Source of the DNA: Methylobacter sp.
GTDB lineage: Bacteria; Pseudomonadota; Gammaproteobacteria; Methylococcales; Methylomonadaceae
Length of the DNA stretch: 64,000 bases
Assembly: GCA_023229605.1 (NCBI GenBank)
Contig: JALNYY010000003.1
Coordinates: 47,984-111,983, forward strand
Direction of reading: 5' to 3'
Part shown: positions 55,334-63,989 of the stretch, in pieces
Layout of the letters: the number at the start of each line of letters is the position of its first letter
Numbering within the stretch: position 1 is the first letter of the stretch
Program-made: the position numbers and the translations under genes
Notes under the pieces: model-generated
Told to the model about the DNA's origin: nothing
Database searches by the model: none
The model's input: only the letters and a program-made list of their open reading frames with translations

Positions 55334-55426
55334 TGCTGAACCGGTTAACAATAAAGTAAAATGACTGCTATTATTAAATGGACAAGTGATTATTATTCGC
55401 TCCAATGTCAGTTACGGGAGGCCGAT

Positions 55427-55588
55427 ATGCTAGAAATACAGCCAGTATTACCCTCGTTTTCAGTCGTAAAGCCCAAAAAAATTAAAAGAGACGACAGGCG
55501 TCCGGAGAAACCGCCGCATAGAAAAAAACAAGAAGCGGAAGAACAAGATGATGCCGAACCCATGCAACATATTGATGAGGTTGTTTGA
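55427..55588 (+). CDS. Small basic protein between motD and DUF2802
   Basis: 53 residues from the ATG at 55427, preceded by a strong GGGAGG; the longer ORF from 55361 is not needed. The product starts MLEIQPVLPSF and continues with a highly charged tract (KPKKIKRDDRRPEKPPHRKK) and an acidic end. It overlaps the DUF2802 gene by four bases, which argues for real translation. No transmembrane segment. I do not know the family; similar short charged ORFs occur at this place in gammaproteobacterial flagellar/chemotaxis clusters, as far as I can judge by position. Confidence 0.6.
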   Translation: MLEIQPVLPSFSVVKPKKIKRDDRRPEKPPHRKKQEAEEQDDAEPMQHIDEVV

Positions 55589-56007
55589 TGAATGATCTTT
55601 TGATAGCGGCTCTTATCGGAGAGGGCGCGATGATTGTTATTATGCTGGTTGTGCTTTTTTGGCTGGCGCACACTCTGTTGAAACTTAAACAGGACTATCA
55701 GGTTCTTAATGATATTGTTCACGGCAACACTAATGATATTGCGGGCTTGTGTTCCGCTGCTTTGACCGTGGATAGCCGAATAGCCACTGTGGATAGCAAA
55801 ATGGCCGTTGCGGACGGACATATTGATGATTTGGCGGCAAAAATTGCTGAAGTCGGGCAGCATGACCATTCCTCTCACCCGTATAGCGGAGACATCCGGA
55901 AAGTAAGAAGCGGGGCCAGCGTTGATGAATTAATGCAAAACTCAGGATTAAGCCATGATGAAGCCGCTTTATTGATCCGTCTGCATGGCTCTAAAACGCA
56001 GCCGTGA
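55585..56007 (+). CDS. DUF2802 family membrane-anchored protein
   Basis: 140 residues: an N-terminal transmembrane helix (about residues 15-33), a coiled-coil-like middle with repeated VDSRIATVDSKMAVADGHI, and the DUF2802 signature at the C-terminus (SVDELMQNSGLSHDEAALLIRLHG), which has helix-turn-helix-like spacing. DUF2802 genes are regular members of the fliA-che-mot-parA-cheW cluster, so this is the far end of that cluster with the middle removed. It ends with a strong terminator. Confidence 0.82.
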   Translation: MMNDLLIAALIGEGAMIVIMLVVLFWLAHTLLKLKQDYQVLNDIVHGNTNDIAGLCSAALTVDSRIATVDSKMAVADGHIDDLAAKIAEVGQHDHSSHPYSGDIRKVRSGASVDELMQNSGLSHDEAALLIRLHGSKTQP

Positions 56008-56020
56008 ACAGGCAAGACGT

Positions 56021-56056
56021 AAAAAAGCCCGGCTATTTGGTTAGCCGGGCTTTTTT
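56021..56056. terminator. Bidirectional rho-independent terminator
   Basis: A 15-bp perfect stem AAAAAAGCCCGGCTA/TAGCCGGGCTTTTTT with loop TTTGGT, between the convergent DUF2802 and BI-1 genes. It ends the flagellar operon. Confidence 0.92.
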
Positions 56057-56079
56057 ATGTGGCGGACGAAACGGCTATT

Positions 56080-56748
56080 TTAGTCTTCGCCGCTGAATAC
56101 GCCCAGTAATTGCAACAAGCTCAGGAACAGGTTGTAAATAGAAACGTATAAAGAAACGGTTGCTAAAATGTAGTTGGTTTCGCCGCCGTGAATTATTTCA
56201 CTGGTTTGGAATAAGATCATGCCGGACATCAGCAGAATAAACATGGCCGATACCGCCAGCGACAAGCCGGGTATTGAAAAGAACATTGCGCCAAGACCCG
56301 CCAGAAATGCGACCAGAACGCCTACCATCAGGAAGCCGCCCATAAAGCTGAAATCCTTGCGCGTGGTTAATGCATAGCCTGAAAGACCCAGGAATATGAT
56401 GCCTGTGCCGCCTAATGCCGTCATGATCAGTTCATGGCCATTGCTGAAGGCTTTAACGTACATCGTCAAAATAGGGCCGAGCGTTAATCCCATAAAACCG
56501 GTCAATGCAAAAACAAAAACCAAGCCTAAGCTGCTGTTGCTGAATTTAGTGGTTAAAAACAGCAGGCCGAAATAACCAACCAGGGTAATGATGGGGCTGA
56601 TATGCGGCAGATCCAGAACCATCGCCGCACCAGCGGTCATGGCGCTGAACATCAATGTCATCGACAATAACAGGTAAGTGTTTCTCAGTACTTTATTGGT
56701 CGCCAGAATGCTGGCTTCCGGGCGAGAAATAGCGGTATTTAATCTCAT
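56080..56748 (-). CDS. Bax inhibitor-1 / YccA family membrane protein
   Basis: 222 residues with seven hydrophobic helices. Family signatures include LRNTYLLLSMTLMFSAMTAG at the first helix, FGLLFLTTKF-like second pair, LTGFMGLTLGPIL, and the C-terminal FQTSEIIHGGETNYILATVS then YVSIYNLFLSLLQLLG. The conserved Asp/Glu of the BI-1 pore is in this C-terminal part. BI-1 proteins are pH-sensitive cation leak channels; in bacteria YccA modulates FtsH. A GGAAG site precedes the ATG. Confidence 0.9.
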   Translation of the reverse strand: MRLNTAISRPEASILATNKVLRNTYLLLSMTLMFSAMTAGAAMVLDLPHISPIITLVGYFGLLFLTTKFSNSSLGLVFVFALTGFMGLTLGPILTMYVKAFSNGHELIMTALGGTGIIFLGLSGYALTTRKDFSFMGGFLMVGVLVAFLAGLGAMFFSIPGLSLAVSAMFILLMSGMILFQTSEIIHGGETNYILATVSLYVSIYNLFLSLLQLLGVFSGED

Positions 56749-56885
56749 TTTATTTGGCTTCCTAAAATAAATGGTTAACAGAAAAGATGTGGACCTGCAA
56801 ATCTTACAAGAGTTTGGCGGTATCGGTAAGAATATTTAGTAGAATAGCACATTACTGAAAGAATAATTTTTCACAATATTGGATT

Positions 56886-57284
56886 ATGGCAGAAAACATA
56901 CAAATAACGCCTTATGACCTGATAGGCAAAGAGGCGGCAATACGCAGCCTGGTTGAGCGGTTTTATTTCTTTATGGACACTTTGCCTGAAGCGGCCGGCA
57001 TCAGGGCTATGCATGCGGCGGATTTGTCGGCTGCGCGTACCAAACTGTTCAAGTTTTTATCGGGTTGGCTGGGTGGTCCCGACTTGTTTGTGCAGGAATA
57101 CGGGCATCCAAGGCTGCGGCAGCGCCATTTTCCCTTTGCGATTGATGCAGATGCAAGAGATCAATGGATGTTGTGCATGAATAAAGCCCTAAATGAAGTG
57201 ACCATGGACGCAACTTTCAGGGAAAACTTAACTCAGGCTTTGCAGCAACTGGCAACGCACATGATTAATCAGGATGTAGGTTGA
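56886..57284 (+). CDS. Truncated haemoglobin, group 2 type
   Basis: 132 residues of the 2-on-2 globin fold. The B10 Tyr is in VERFYFFMD, the proximal F8 His in LRQRHFPF, and the G8 Trp in DQWMLCMNKAL, the combination typical of group II truncated haemoglobins, which bind oxygen or handle NO and peroxide. No ribosome-binding site is obvious. It stands alone, divergent from the BI-1 gene. Confidence 0.88.
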   Translation: MAENIQITPYDLIGKEAAIRSLVERFYFFMDTLPEAAGIRAMHAADLSAARTKLFKFLSGWLGGPDLFVQEYGHPRLRQRHFPFAIDADARDQWMLCMNKALNEVTMDATFRENLTQALQQLATHMINQDVG

Positions 57285-57411
57285 TAAACCGGTACCGATA
57301 TAAACGAAGCATATTGCAAACATACAGTTAATTTAGAGAGCCGTCATTTCAAACCTATCATTTTCCTATCACATTCGGCGCAGTCCACGAGCCACGCAGA
57401 CGCGAATTATC

Positions 57412-58065
57412 GTGACATCCGGTAAAGTCGAGGTTGTCGCACCGGCTAAAGTCGCCGAGCATAGAATTCACCAATTTGTTCAGGCCAAACAGCAGTGGAT
57501 AGTCCAGGCGTTGGCTAAAATTGCGGCTAAAACGTATCAGCACAAAACCTTGGCTCCCGCCGTTTACGGGCATGGCGCTGAAATTCCTTATCAGGGCGCA
57601 TCGTATAAATTGGCGGTAAAGCCGACAAAATTGAAAAGGATAAAAATAGAATTTTACCGGGAATTTACAGCCCACGTTCCCGACGCATTGATGGCTAAAG
57701 ACCACGGTGCAGAGATCAGGGAGGCGCTAATACGCTGGATGAAAAAAGAATCAAAGAGTCAGGTAGAGCAGCTGGTAAACCGTCACGCGGAAAAAAAACA
57801 GTTATTTCCCCAGGCTATCAAAATTAAAACCCAAAAAAGCCGATGGGGCAGCTGCGGCATTCACAATGACATTAACATCAACTGGCTGTTAATCATAGCG
57901 CCCCCCGAAGTCTTGGAATACGTCGTAGTGCATGAACTTTGCCATATCAAAGTCAGGAACCACTCCGCTCATTTCTGGGCTTTGGTCGCGGAACACTTGC
58001 CGGACTATCAAAGCCGAAGGCATTGGCTGAAAAAGCATGGAAGCAGCCTGATGATGGGTTTGTAG
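57412..58065 (+). CDS. YgjP/WLM-like M48 family metalloprotease (DUF45)
   Basis: Zinc-binding VVHELCHIKVRNHSAHFW and the preceding KSRWGSCGIHNDININWLL identify the YgjP-type gluzincin family. The first ATG/GTG/TTG start in this frame is GTG at 57412, but family-like sequence (SYHIRRSPRATQTRIIV) continues upstream to a stop at 57334 with no usual start codon. An ATT at 57346 behind AGAGAG could serve, giving 239 residues. So either a rare ATT start is used or the gene has lost its start. Function of the family in bacteria is poorly known. Confidence 0.8.
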   Translation: MTSGKVEVVAPAKVAEHRIHQFVQAKQQWIVQALAKIAAKTYQHKTLAPAVYGHGAEIPYQGASYKLAVKPTKLKRIKIEFYREFTAHVPDALMAKDHGAEIREALIRWMKKESKSQVEQLVNRHAEKKQLFPQAIKIKTQKSRWGSCGIHNDININWLLIIAPPEVLEYVVVHELCHIKVRNHSAHFWALVAEHLPDYQSRRHWLKKHGSSLMMGL

Positions 58066-58143
58066 TTGCGATTAGCGGGCCTTGAGCGCGGTTTGCGTCA
58101 CTCTCCCTCAAAACAGAAGTATCTGTAAAGGATTTTGAAATTA

Positions 58144-59149
58144 TGAATGATCTTGATAGTTCATTTAACAGCGTCAAGTTCGATGAAGATGATTTGGTTG
58201 CAATTTTATCGACATGCGCAATTTCATGAAAAGCCGCTTCCGATATACCGCAAATGCTGAATGACGCTGCGGCAGATAGCGATCCCGGCAATATATTCAT
58301 GCGCATGTTTTATATATTGTTGGCGCTTGGCCAAAATGAAATGGCTCTTGATATGCAATCGGATGCGCTTGCACATAGATCCGTTTATCGGGTGGTCAGT
58401 CCTCCCGCTCCAAAAATAATCCAATACTCGAAAAAATAGAAAAAATACTTCTTTCCTGGCCCCGTCCCTACATTAATCATCCTGAAAAAATCTTAAACTG
58501 CGCGCGCCACAAAACTTCGCAAATTCTGCAAAATATTCCCGGGCTTGTTGTACCGAAAACCTATCGCATGCATCGAGAGCAGTTAGGCGGATTTATATTT
58601 CCTGTAACCATCAGACCGATCGATACGCACGGTGGAAAGGGATTTGAAAAAATAAACGACTCTAAGGAATTAAAACGTTATCTGGAACATGATTCAGAAA
58701 ATGATGAGTTTTATGTTTCCGAATTCATTGATTACCAAAGTGACGACGGCTGTTATCGCAAATTAAGAATTGCATTAATTGACCGGAAACCGTTCATATG
58801 TCATCTGGCAATCTCCGAGAGCTGGATAGTCCATTATATTCCTTCGGGCATGGAGTTGGACGAACATAAGCGTGCAGAAGAGAGAACGGTAATGGAGAAT
58901 TTTGACAATGATTTTGCTGTGAGGCATCGTGAAGCATTATTTGCAATTGCCGATAGGCTTGATCTTGATTATGTAGTGATCGACTGCGCCGTAACCAAAG
59001 ACGGTGAATTGCTGTTGTTTGAGGCTGATCCGCGATGCCGGGTTCATGCAATAGATCCCGTTGACATTTTTCCGTACAAACCTGCCATTATGCAAAAAGC
59101 ATTTGATGCTTTTCGATCGCTTCTGCTTAAAAGGTCTTTAATTGAATAA
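58144..59149 (+). pseudogene. Broken ATP-grasp protein gene with TPR-like N-terminus
   Basis: Three frames carry consecutive parts. Frame of 58144: MNDLDSSFNSVKFDEDDLVA, stopping at about 58229. Second frame from about 58230 to 58439: DPGNIFMRMFYILLALGQNE, a TPR-like helix pair. Third frame from about 58415 to 59149: EKIEKILLSWPRP, KILNCARHKTSQILQNIPGL, then an ATP-grasp region (FIFPVTIRPIDTHGGKGFEK, DEFYVSEFIDY, LLFEADPRCRVHAIDP). A live gene would be one continuous chain; two frame shifts and likely missing internal sequence disable it. The 193-residue ORF starting at 58568 is only its tail. Confidence 0.8.
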
Positions 59150-59318
59150 GAAGCATGTTGCCCGAACCCCAGGTTTTATCGATCATCGCTGGGATGCAAG
59201 AATTTGTAGCGAAGCGCCAAAATTCGCTTACGGGCAAGTTCGAATTCAAAAAAAAACAGCCACTGAACCTAAAAACGGCAGTTGAGGATTCCAAATGGGT
59301 GAGGTGAGAGAGCTCATG

Positions 59319-59390
59319 ACAGGTTTCGACAAGGCTCTCCTGAGCGTAGCCGAAGGGCTCGGAACGAACGGTCTCCGCACGCTCAACTGA
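59319..59390. repeat. Dispersed palindromic repeat
   Basis: Contains TTCGACAAGGCTCTCCTGAG, GTAGCCGAAGGGCTCGGAAC and GAACGGTCTC, the pattern of widespread intergenic repeats; a short relative is at 6061-6084. GAGC/GCTC and CGTTC-type arms give hairpins. It sits in the 252-base gap between the broken ATP-grasp gene and nhaD, where no gene is seen. Confidence 0.5.
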
Positions 59391-59401
59391 TGACAGTAAT
59401 C

Positions 59402-61009
59402 CTAAAAATAGCGGCCGTTGAGAAGAAAGTGCGCGGCGATACTGCCGAAGTAACCCAGCGCGATGACCGGTGTCCATTTCAAATGGCTGGTGAAGGTATA
59501 AATCCCTTTAGCCTGCCCCATTAAGCCTACTCCCGCTGCGGAGCCTACCGCCAGCATGCTGCCGCCCACGCCGGCGGTCAATGTCACCAGTAGCCATTGC
59601 CCTTGAGATATATCCGGCGCCATGGTTAATACCGCGAGCATGATAGTGCCGTTGTCCACGAACGCCGAGGCGATGCCCACCAGAATATTGGCTACAGTCG
59701 GATCGATACTGCCGTACAGGTAATGGGATGCTACGGTCAGATAGCCGATAAAGCTCAACCCGCCGACACCGACCATTACACCGTAAAAAAACAGCAAGGT
59801 GTCCCATTCCAGGTTAGCGACTTTCTGGAAAATATCGAAAGGCAGTTCCTTCGCCGCTGCTTGCGGATGGTTCATATATTTCATCGGGGCGAAATGGTCA
59901 ATTTTGGCGGGGTTCAAATCAACCGGTATCGGTGTTGAATGGGAGTCGCTGGTTTTTTGCAGGTAATAACTGAAAAACTTCAAATAGGTCAAGCCCAGCA
60001 TCATTCCGGCTGCGGGTGGCAGGTTCAGGAAGTTTTCGAAGCAAGCCGAAGTAATAATAGTCAATACGAACAAGAAGATGATTATCCATCCGCCCCGCTT
60101 CATATCCTGAGCTTCCATTACCGCTGCGGGCTGTTCTTTCGGAATAAAGAAATGCATGCAGGCTGCGGGTATGGCAAAGTTAACGAGGGCGGGTATCAAC
60201 AGGGAAAAAAAGTCGGTAAACGGTACTACGCCTTTTTGCCATACCAACAGCGTGGTGATGTCGCCGAAAGGGCTGAATGATCCGCCCGCATTGGAAGCGA
60301 TTACGACATTGATGCAGGATAAGGTAACGAAGCGCGGACTTCCTTTACCCATAGCCAAAATAACCGACCCCATCAGCAAGGCGGTAGTAAGATTGTTGCA
60401 GCCGGATGAAATAAAGAAAGACTGCAATCCGGTGATCCAGAATAATTGCCGATAGCTGAAATTCTTGCTTAACAGCCAGACCCGGAGGGTGTCAAACACT
60501 CCCCGGTCTTCCATGGCATTCAAGTAAGTCATCGATACCATGATGAACAAAAACAGCTCCGCATAACCTTCCAAAGTAGAGCGGAACGCGGCCCCGGCTT
60601 GTTCGCTCATCCCGCCGCCGGTATAAACGGCGGCAATAAAGATCCAGATCATGCTCGCTGCAAATACCATCGGTTTCGATTTTTTTAACTCAGTCACCTC
60701 CTCGGTCATGGCGAGAATATACGCAATTGTAAAAAACACCAAAGCCAGATAACCGGCCCAGTTATGAGTCAAATCTAACGGCTGCATGTGGCTGATAGCG
60801 CCAGCTTCTTCGGCAGCCATTGATAGAGAGGGAAAGAGCAGGGTGAGCAAGAGCAGGCTATATAATTTAGAAGGTCGGCAAGTTTTGCGTGCCGTGTGCC
60901 AGTTTTTGCCGGGTACATTTAAGAATGGGCGCGCTTTGATGGGCAATAAAGCATCATTTAAGGCAGTCATCATTAAGGTAATAATGGCTAAAAACACTTC
61001 AAATTGCAT
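59402..61009 (-). CDS. nhaD: Na+/H+ antiporter NhaD
   Basis: 535 residues, about 12-13 transmembrane helices, ArsB/NhaD superfamily. Signature segments: EEVTELKKSKPMVFAASMIW, SSGCNNLTTALLMGSV, NAGGSFSPFGDITTLLVWQ and, near the end, FVDNGTIMLAVLTMAP. The start may be internal, because about 40 residues precede the first helix-signal region (SLLLLTLLFPSLSMAA). NhaD exchanges Na+ or Li+ for protons and is typical of marine or halo-alkaline bacteria. Together with the ClC and CPA2 proteins it suggests a saline or alkaline habitat. Confidence 0.9.
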   Translation of the reverse strand: MQFEVFLAIITLMMTALNDALLPIKARPFLNVPGKNWHTARKTCRPSKLYSLLLLTLLFPSLSMAAEEAGAISHMQPLDLTHNWAGYLALVFFTIAYILAMTEEVTELKKSKPMVFAASMIWIFIAAVYTGGGMSEQAGAAFRSTLEGYAELFLFIMVSMTYLNAMEDRGVFDTLRVWLLSKNFSYRQLFWITGLQSFFISSGCNNLTTALLMGSVILAMGKGSPRFVTLSCINVVIASNAGGSFSPFGDITTLLVWQKGVVPFTDFFSLLIPALVNFAIPAACMHFFIPKEQPAAVMEAQDMKRGGWIIIFLFVLTIITSACFENFLNLPPAAGMMLGLTYLKFFSYYLQKTSDSHSTPIPVDLNPAKIDHFAPMKYMNHPQAAAKELPFDIFQKVANLEWDTLLFFYGVMVGVGGLSFIGYLTVASHYLYGSIDPTVANILVGIASAFVDNGTIMLAVLTMAPDISQGQWLLVTLTAGVGGSMLAVGSAAGVGLMGQAKGIYTFTSHLKWTPVIALGYFGSIAAHFLLNGRYF

Positions 61010-61191
61010 ATGTGACTCACAAGAATAAAAGATCAGTTGGGGAAGGAGTTCTGGACTAATTTAATAGGAATATTATATTTGAAATAGTATGAGTATGCGC
61101 CAATAAATGCCGATCGTAGTAACTGGCGCTGCTGGGTCCGGCTACGGCGCATCTGCGATTCAAGGAAGAAACGGATTGCAAAACCTCAGCG

Positions 61192-61210
61192 GATGTTATA
61201 ATATAACATC
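61192..61210. promoter_or_regulatory. Zur box upstream of zur
   Basis: GATGTTATAATATAACATC is a perfect 9-1-9 palindrome that matches the gammaproteobacterial Zur core GTTATA-N-TATAAC. It lies 25 bases before the zur ATG, so it would allow autoregulation. Confidence 0.78.
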
Positions 61211-61235
61211 TGTTTTCAGATAACCGGTTTCCGCA

Positions 61236-61748
61236 ATGAACGCTCCAGCCGAAGCAAGTCACAACCATCCCCATTCTTCGGGGCACGATCATAAAAAATG
61301 CGTCAGCGAGGCATTAGGCACAGCCGCGCAGCTATGTGTGGTGCGCGGTGTGCAATTGACCCCGATACGCCAGCAAGTGCTGGAACTGATCTGGGAAAAT
61401 CACAAAGCCGTTAAAGCTTATGAACTGCTGGATCGCATCAAACCGCTGATGGATGCGGCAAAACCCGCGACTATCTACCGGGCGCTGGATTTTTTAATCG
61501 AGCAGGGCTTGATTCACCGGGTCGAGAGCCTTAACGCATTTGTCGGATGCAGTTGTTCCGCGCATCAGCACGAGCAGTTATTGCTGATCTGTAATAACTG
61601 CCAGGAAGTGGAAGAACGCTCAGCCCCGGACGTCATGCAGGCGCTGTCGCAGGAAATCAGGCAGGCCGACTTTATCGTTCACAGCAAAGCCATCGAAATT
61701 CATGGCGTTTGCGCAAAATGCACAGAGACGATGGGCGGACAAAGTTGA
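61236..61748 (+). CDS. zur: Zinc uptake regulator Zur (Fur family)
   Basis: 170 residues. The winged-helix part is VVRGVQLTPIRQQVLELIWEN to KPATIYRALDFLIEQGLIHR; the structural zinc site is formed by ICNNC and VCAKC; the regulatory-site His/Cys cluster is in GCSCSAHQHEQ. The N-terminus carries a His-rich extension (SHNHPHSSGHDHKKC, about residues 9-23) not found in E. coli Zur. Zinc-bound Zur represses zinc uptake genes; the downstream gene is a zinc-type TonB receptor, and Zur-like boxes precede both. Confidence 0.9.
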   Translation: MNAPAEASHNHPHSSGHDHKKCVSEALGTAAQLCVVRGVQLTPIRQQVLELIWENHKAVKAYELLDRIKPLMDAAKPATIYRALDFLIEQGLIHRVESLNAFVGCSCSAHQHEQLLLICNNCQEVEERSAPDVMQALSQEIRQADFIVHSKAIEIHGVCAKCTETMGGQS

Positions 61749-61783
61749 TGGGGATAAATTTTAGAGGCAGGAATATTTACCGA

Positions 61784-61800
61784 GTGTTACGTTATAACAT
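61784..61800. promoter_or_regulatory. Imperfect Zur box upstream of the TonB receptor
   Basis: GTGTTACGTTATAACAT; the right half TATAACAT is perfect and is followed by TTC, as in the long consensus, while the left half keeps five of eight positions. It lies 85 bases before the receptor start. Confidence 0.6.
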
Positions 61801-61884
61801 TTCTCGTTATTCGGGCTGCCGTTTCCATAGTTACCGCGCTCAGCGCGTGAGAACCCAATTCTTCATGTAATGCACTTAAAAATT

Positions 61885-63897
61885 ATGAATAAAAAATTCG
61901 CGATTATTTCCTTCTTGTTAACTCCCGTGATGGCGCCGACAGCTTATGCAGCCAAAGAGAACGCACTGGAATTAGAAGAAGTTGTTGTCACTGCGCCAAT
62001 GCAGGAAAAAGCTTCTGAGTCCGCCGTCCCGGTCACCGTTTTAAGCGGTGAGGAATTGCGTTTGAAAGTCGGACACAGCATCGGTGAAACGCTGAAAAAC
62101 GAATTGGGTATTACCAGCCAATCCTTCGGGCCTGGTGTCGGTACGCCCGTCATCCGAGGTCAAAGCGGACCGCGTGTGCGGGTGTTGAGCAACGGCATCG
62201 GCAGCAATGACGCTTCGGCAATAAGCCCCGACCACGCGACCAGCGTCGAGCCTTTGCTGGCGGAACGCATCGAAGTGTTGCGCGGTCCCGCCACCTTACT
62301 CTACGGCAGCGGAGCCATTGGCGGCGTGGTCAATGTGATCGACAACCGGATTCCGGGCAAGCTCCCGGACAACATACTGGGCGGTGCGCTTGAGCAGCGT
62401 TTCGACTCAGCTTCCGATGAATCTTCCACAGTCATGAAGATAGAAGGCGGTAAAAGTAATTTGGCTTACCACCTGGACGGTTTTTATCGCAACCGCAATA
62501 ATCTCGACATCGGCGGGTCGGCCATTGATGTCAGCGCCGCTCAAGCGACCGATCCGACACTGAATGTTATTCAAAACACCAAAGGCACTATCAACAACAC
62601 GTCTGCTCACGCCATCAGCGGCTCTGCGGGTGTATCCCTGATAGGTGATCCGGGTTTTGCCGGCATTTCCATCAACCGTTTGGAAAACAACTATGGCATT
62701 GCGCCTGACGGCACCGGCGGAACTACCCGTATTGATCTCAAACAAAGCAAATACGACTTCAAAAGCGAGTTGAAAAAACCGTTTCACTTCGCTGAAGCTT
62801 TGCGTATGAAATTGGGTTATACCGATTACCAACATACGGAAATTGCCGATGGCATGCCGGGTTCTTTTTTTACCAATAAAACTTACGAGAGCCGCCTGGA
62901 GCTAACCCATAACCCTCTGGGGATATTCCGCGGTATGGTTGGTTTTCAAGCCATTGCCGGCGATTTCGCCGCGATTGATAAGTCGACTGGCGAAGTGATT
63001 GTCCCCCGAACGCAAACCAATAGTTACGGTGTCTTTGCAGTGGAATCGTTCAATATCGGCGCGCTTGCTAACCAGCTCGGCGTCCGGGTTGAAGACACTA
63101 CCCTAGCTCCGGAAGGACTTTCGAGTCTCAGTTATGTGCCGGTCAGCGCCTCCGCTTCCAGTTTGTGGAAGCTTAACGACAGCAACAGTCTCAATCTGGC
63201 AATCACGCGCTCGCAACGTGCCCCGCAGGTACAGGAGTTGCTTGCTAACGGTTATCATGACGCCACCCGCAGCTTTGAAGTCGGCAATCTGAATCTGCGC
63301 GAAGAAACTTCTTACAACTTGGATTTGGGTTACAAATTTAAATCGGACTGGGTCAGAGCCCAACTGGACCTCTTCCACAATTGGGCGGGCGATTATATTT
63401 ACCAGCAACGTAATGGCGAGTTCATAGCGGGTGCGCCCGTGCTCGAAACCCGTCAGGCCGATGCCACGTTCATGGGGTACGAAAGCAAATTGGTCTTCCC
63501 GTTGATGGAAAATCGTACCGGGATGGTTGATTTAACACTGTTCAGCGATTTTACCCGCGGGCAATTTGCAAGCGGCAGCGATGTGCCGCGCATGCCGCCT
63601 TTGCGTTTCGGATTTCAGCTCGACCACACCAAGGGTGAGTGGAATACCAATCTGCGCCTGACCCGCGGTGAAGCCCAGACTCATGCGGGCGACAACGATA
63701 CGGCTACGGCCGGTTATATGCTGCTGAGTCTTGGTACGCAATATCAAATCCTGGATCTCCACGGCGCTGATGTGATGGTGTTCGCCAAAGCCAATAACCT
63801 GCTGAATGAGAATATCCGTAATTCCACCTCTTATCTGCGTAACTTTGCGCCGGAACCGGGGCGTGGCGCGGAGATAGGTTTTCGGGTCAGCTATTAA
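61885..63897 (+). CDS. znuD: TonB-dependent outer-membrane receptor, ZnuD type
   Basis: 670 residues from the ATG at 61885, which starts a normal signal peptide (MNKKFAIISFLLTPVMAP, cleaved near AYAAK); an ATG at 61870 is also possible. TonB box region ELEEVVVTAP, plug domain with TPVIRGQSGPRVRVLSNGIG and the ZnuD-typical ASAISPDHATSVEPLLAERI, EVLRGPATLLYGSGAIGGVV, then a 22-strand barrel ending GRGAEIGFRVSY. It imports zinc (or a zinc chelate) across the outer membrane with TonB energy. The His-rich loops of neisserial ZnuD are not obvious. Control by Zur is indicated by the box at 61784. Confidence 0.88.
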   Translation: MNKKFAIISFLLTPVMAPTAYAAKENALELEEVVVTAPMQEKASESAVPVTVLSGEELRLKVGHSIGETLKNELGITSQSFGPGVGTPVIRGQSGPRVRVLSNGIGSNDASAISPDHATSVEPLLAERIEVLRGPATLLYGSGAIGGVVNVIDNRIPGKLPDNILGGALEQRFDSASDESSTVMKIEGGKSNLAYHLDGFYRNRNNLDIGGSAIDVSAAQATDPTLNVIQNTKGTINNTSAHAISGSAGVSLIGDPGFAGISINRLENNYGIAPDGTGGTTRIDLKQSKYDFKSELKKPFHFAEALRMKLGYTDYQHTEIADGMPGSFFTNKTYESRLELTHNPLGIFRGMVGFQAIAGDFAAIDKSTGEVIVPRTQTNSYGVFAVESFNIGALANQLGVRVEDTTLAPEGLSSLSYVPVSASASSLWKLNDSNSLNLAITRSQRAPQVQELLANGYHDATRSFEVGNLNLREETSYNLDLGYKFKSDWVRAQLDLFHNWAGDYIYQQRNGEFIAGAPVLETRQADATFMGYESKLVFPLMENRTGMVDLTLFSDFTRGQFASGSDVPRMPPLRFGFQLDHTKGEWNTNLRLTRGEAQTHAGDNDTATAGYMLLSLGTQYQILDLHGADVMVFAKANNLLNENIRNSTSYLRNFAPEPGRGAEIGFRVSY

Positions 63898-63945
63898 AAA
63901 ATTGAAGCGACGATAGTTTTTTTGACCGGGTATCAAAGAATACGC

Positions 63946-63973
63946 TTGACGGATTAGCGTAATCTTATAGAAT
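63946..63973 (+). promoter_or_regulatory. Sigma-70 promoter for the tRNA at the window edge
   Basis: TTGACG, 16-base spacer, TAGAAT, placed 16 bases before the tRNA-like start; GC-rich CGCGGC follows as in stringently controlled stable-RNA promoters. Confidence 0.55.
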
Positions 63974-63989
63974 ACGCGGCTCGAATTAC

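Noticed and set aside
58568..59149. A complete 193-aa ATP-grasp protein
   Set aside because: Conserved family sequence continues upstream of its ATG in the same frame and in other frames, so it is the tail of a broken gene.
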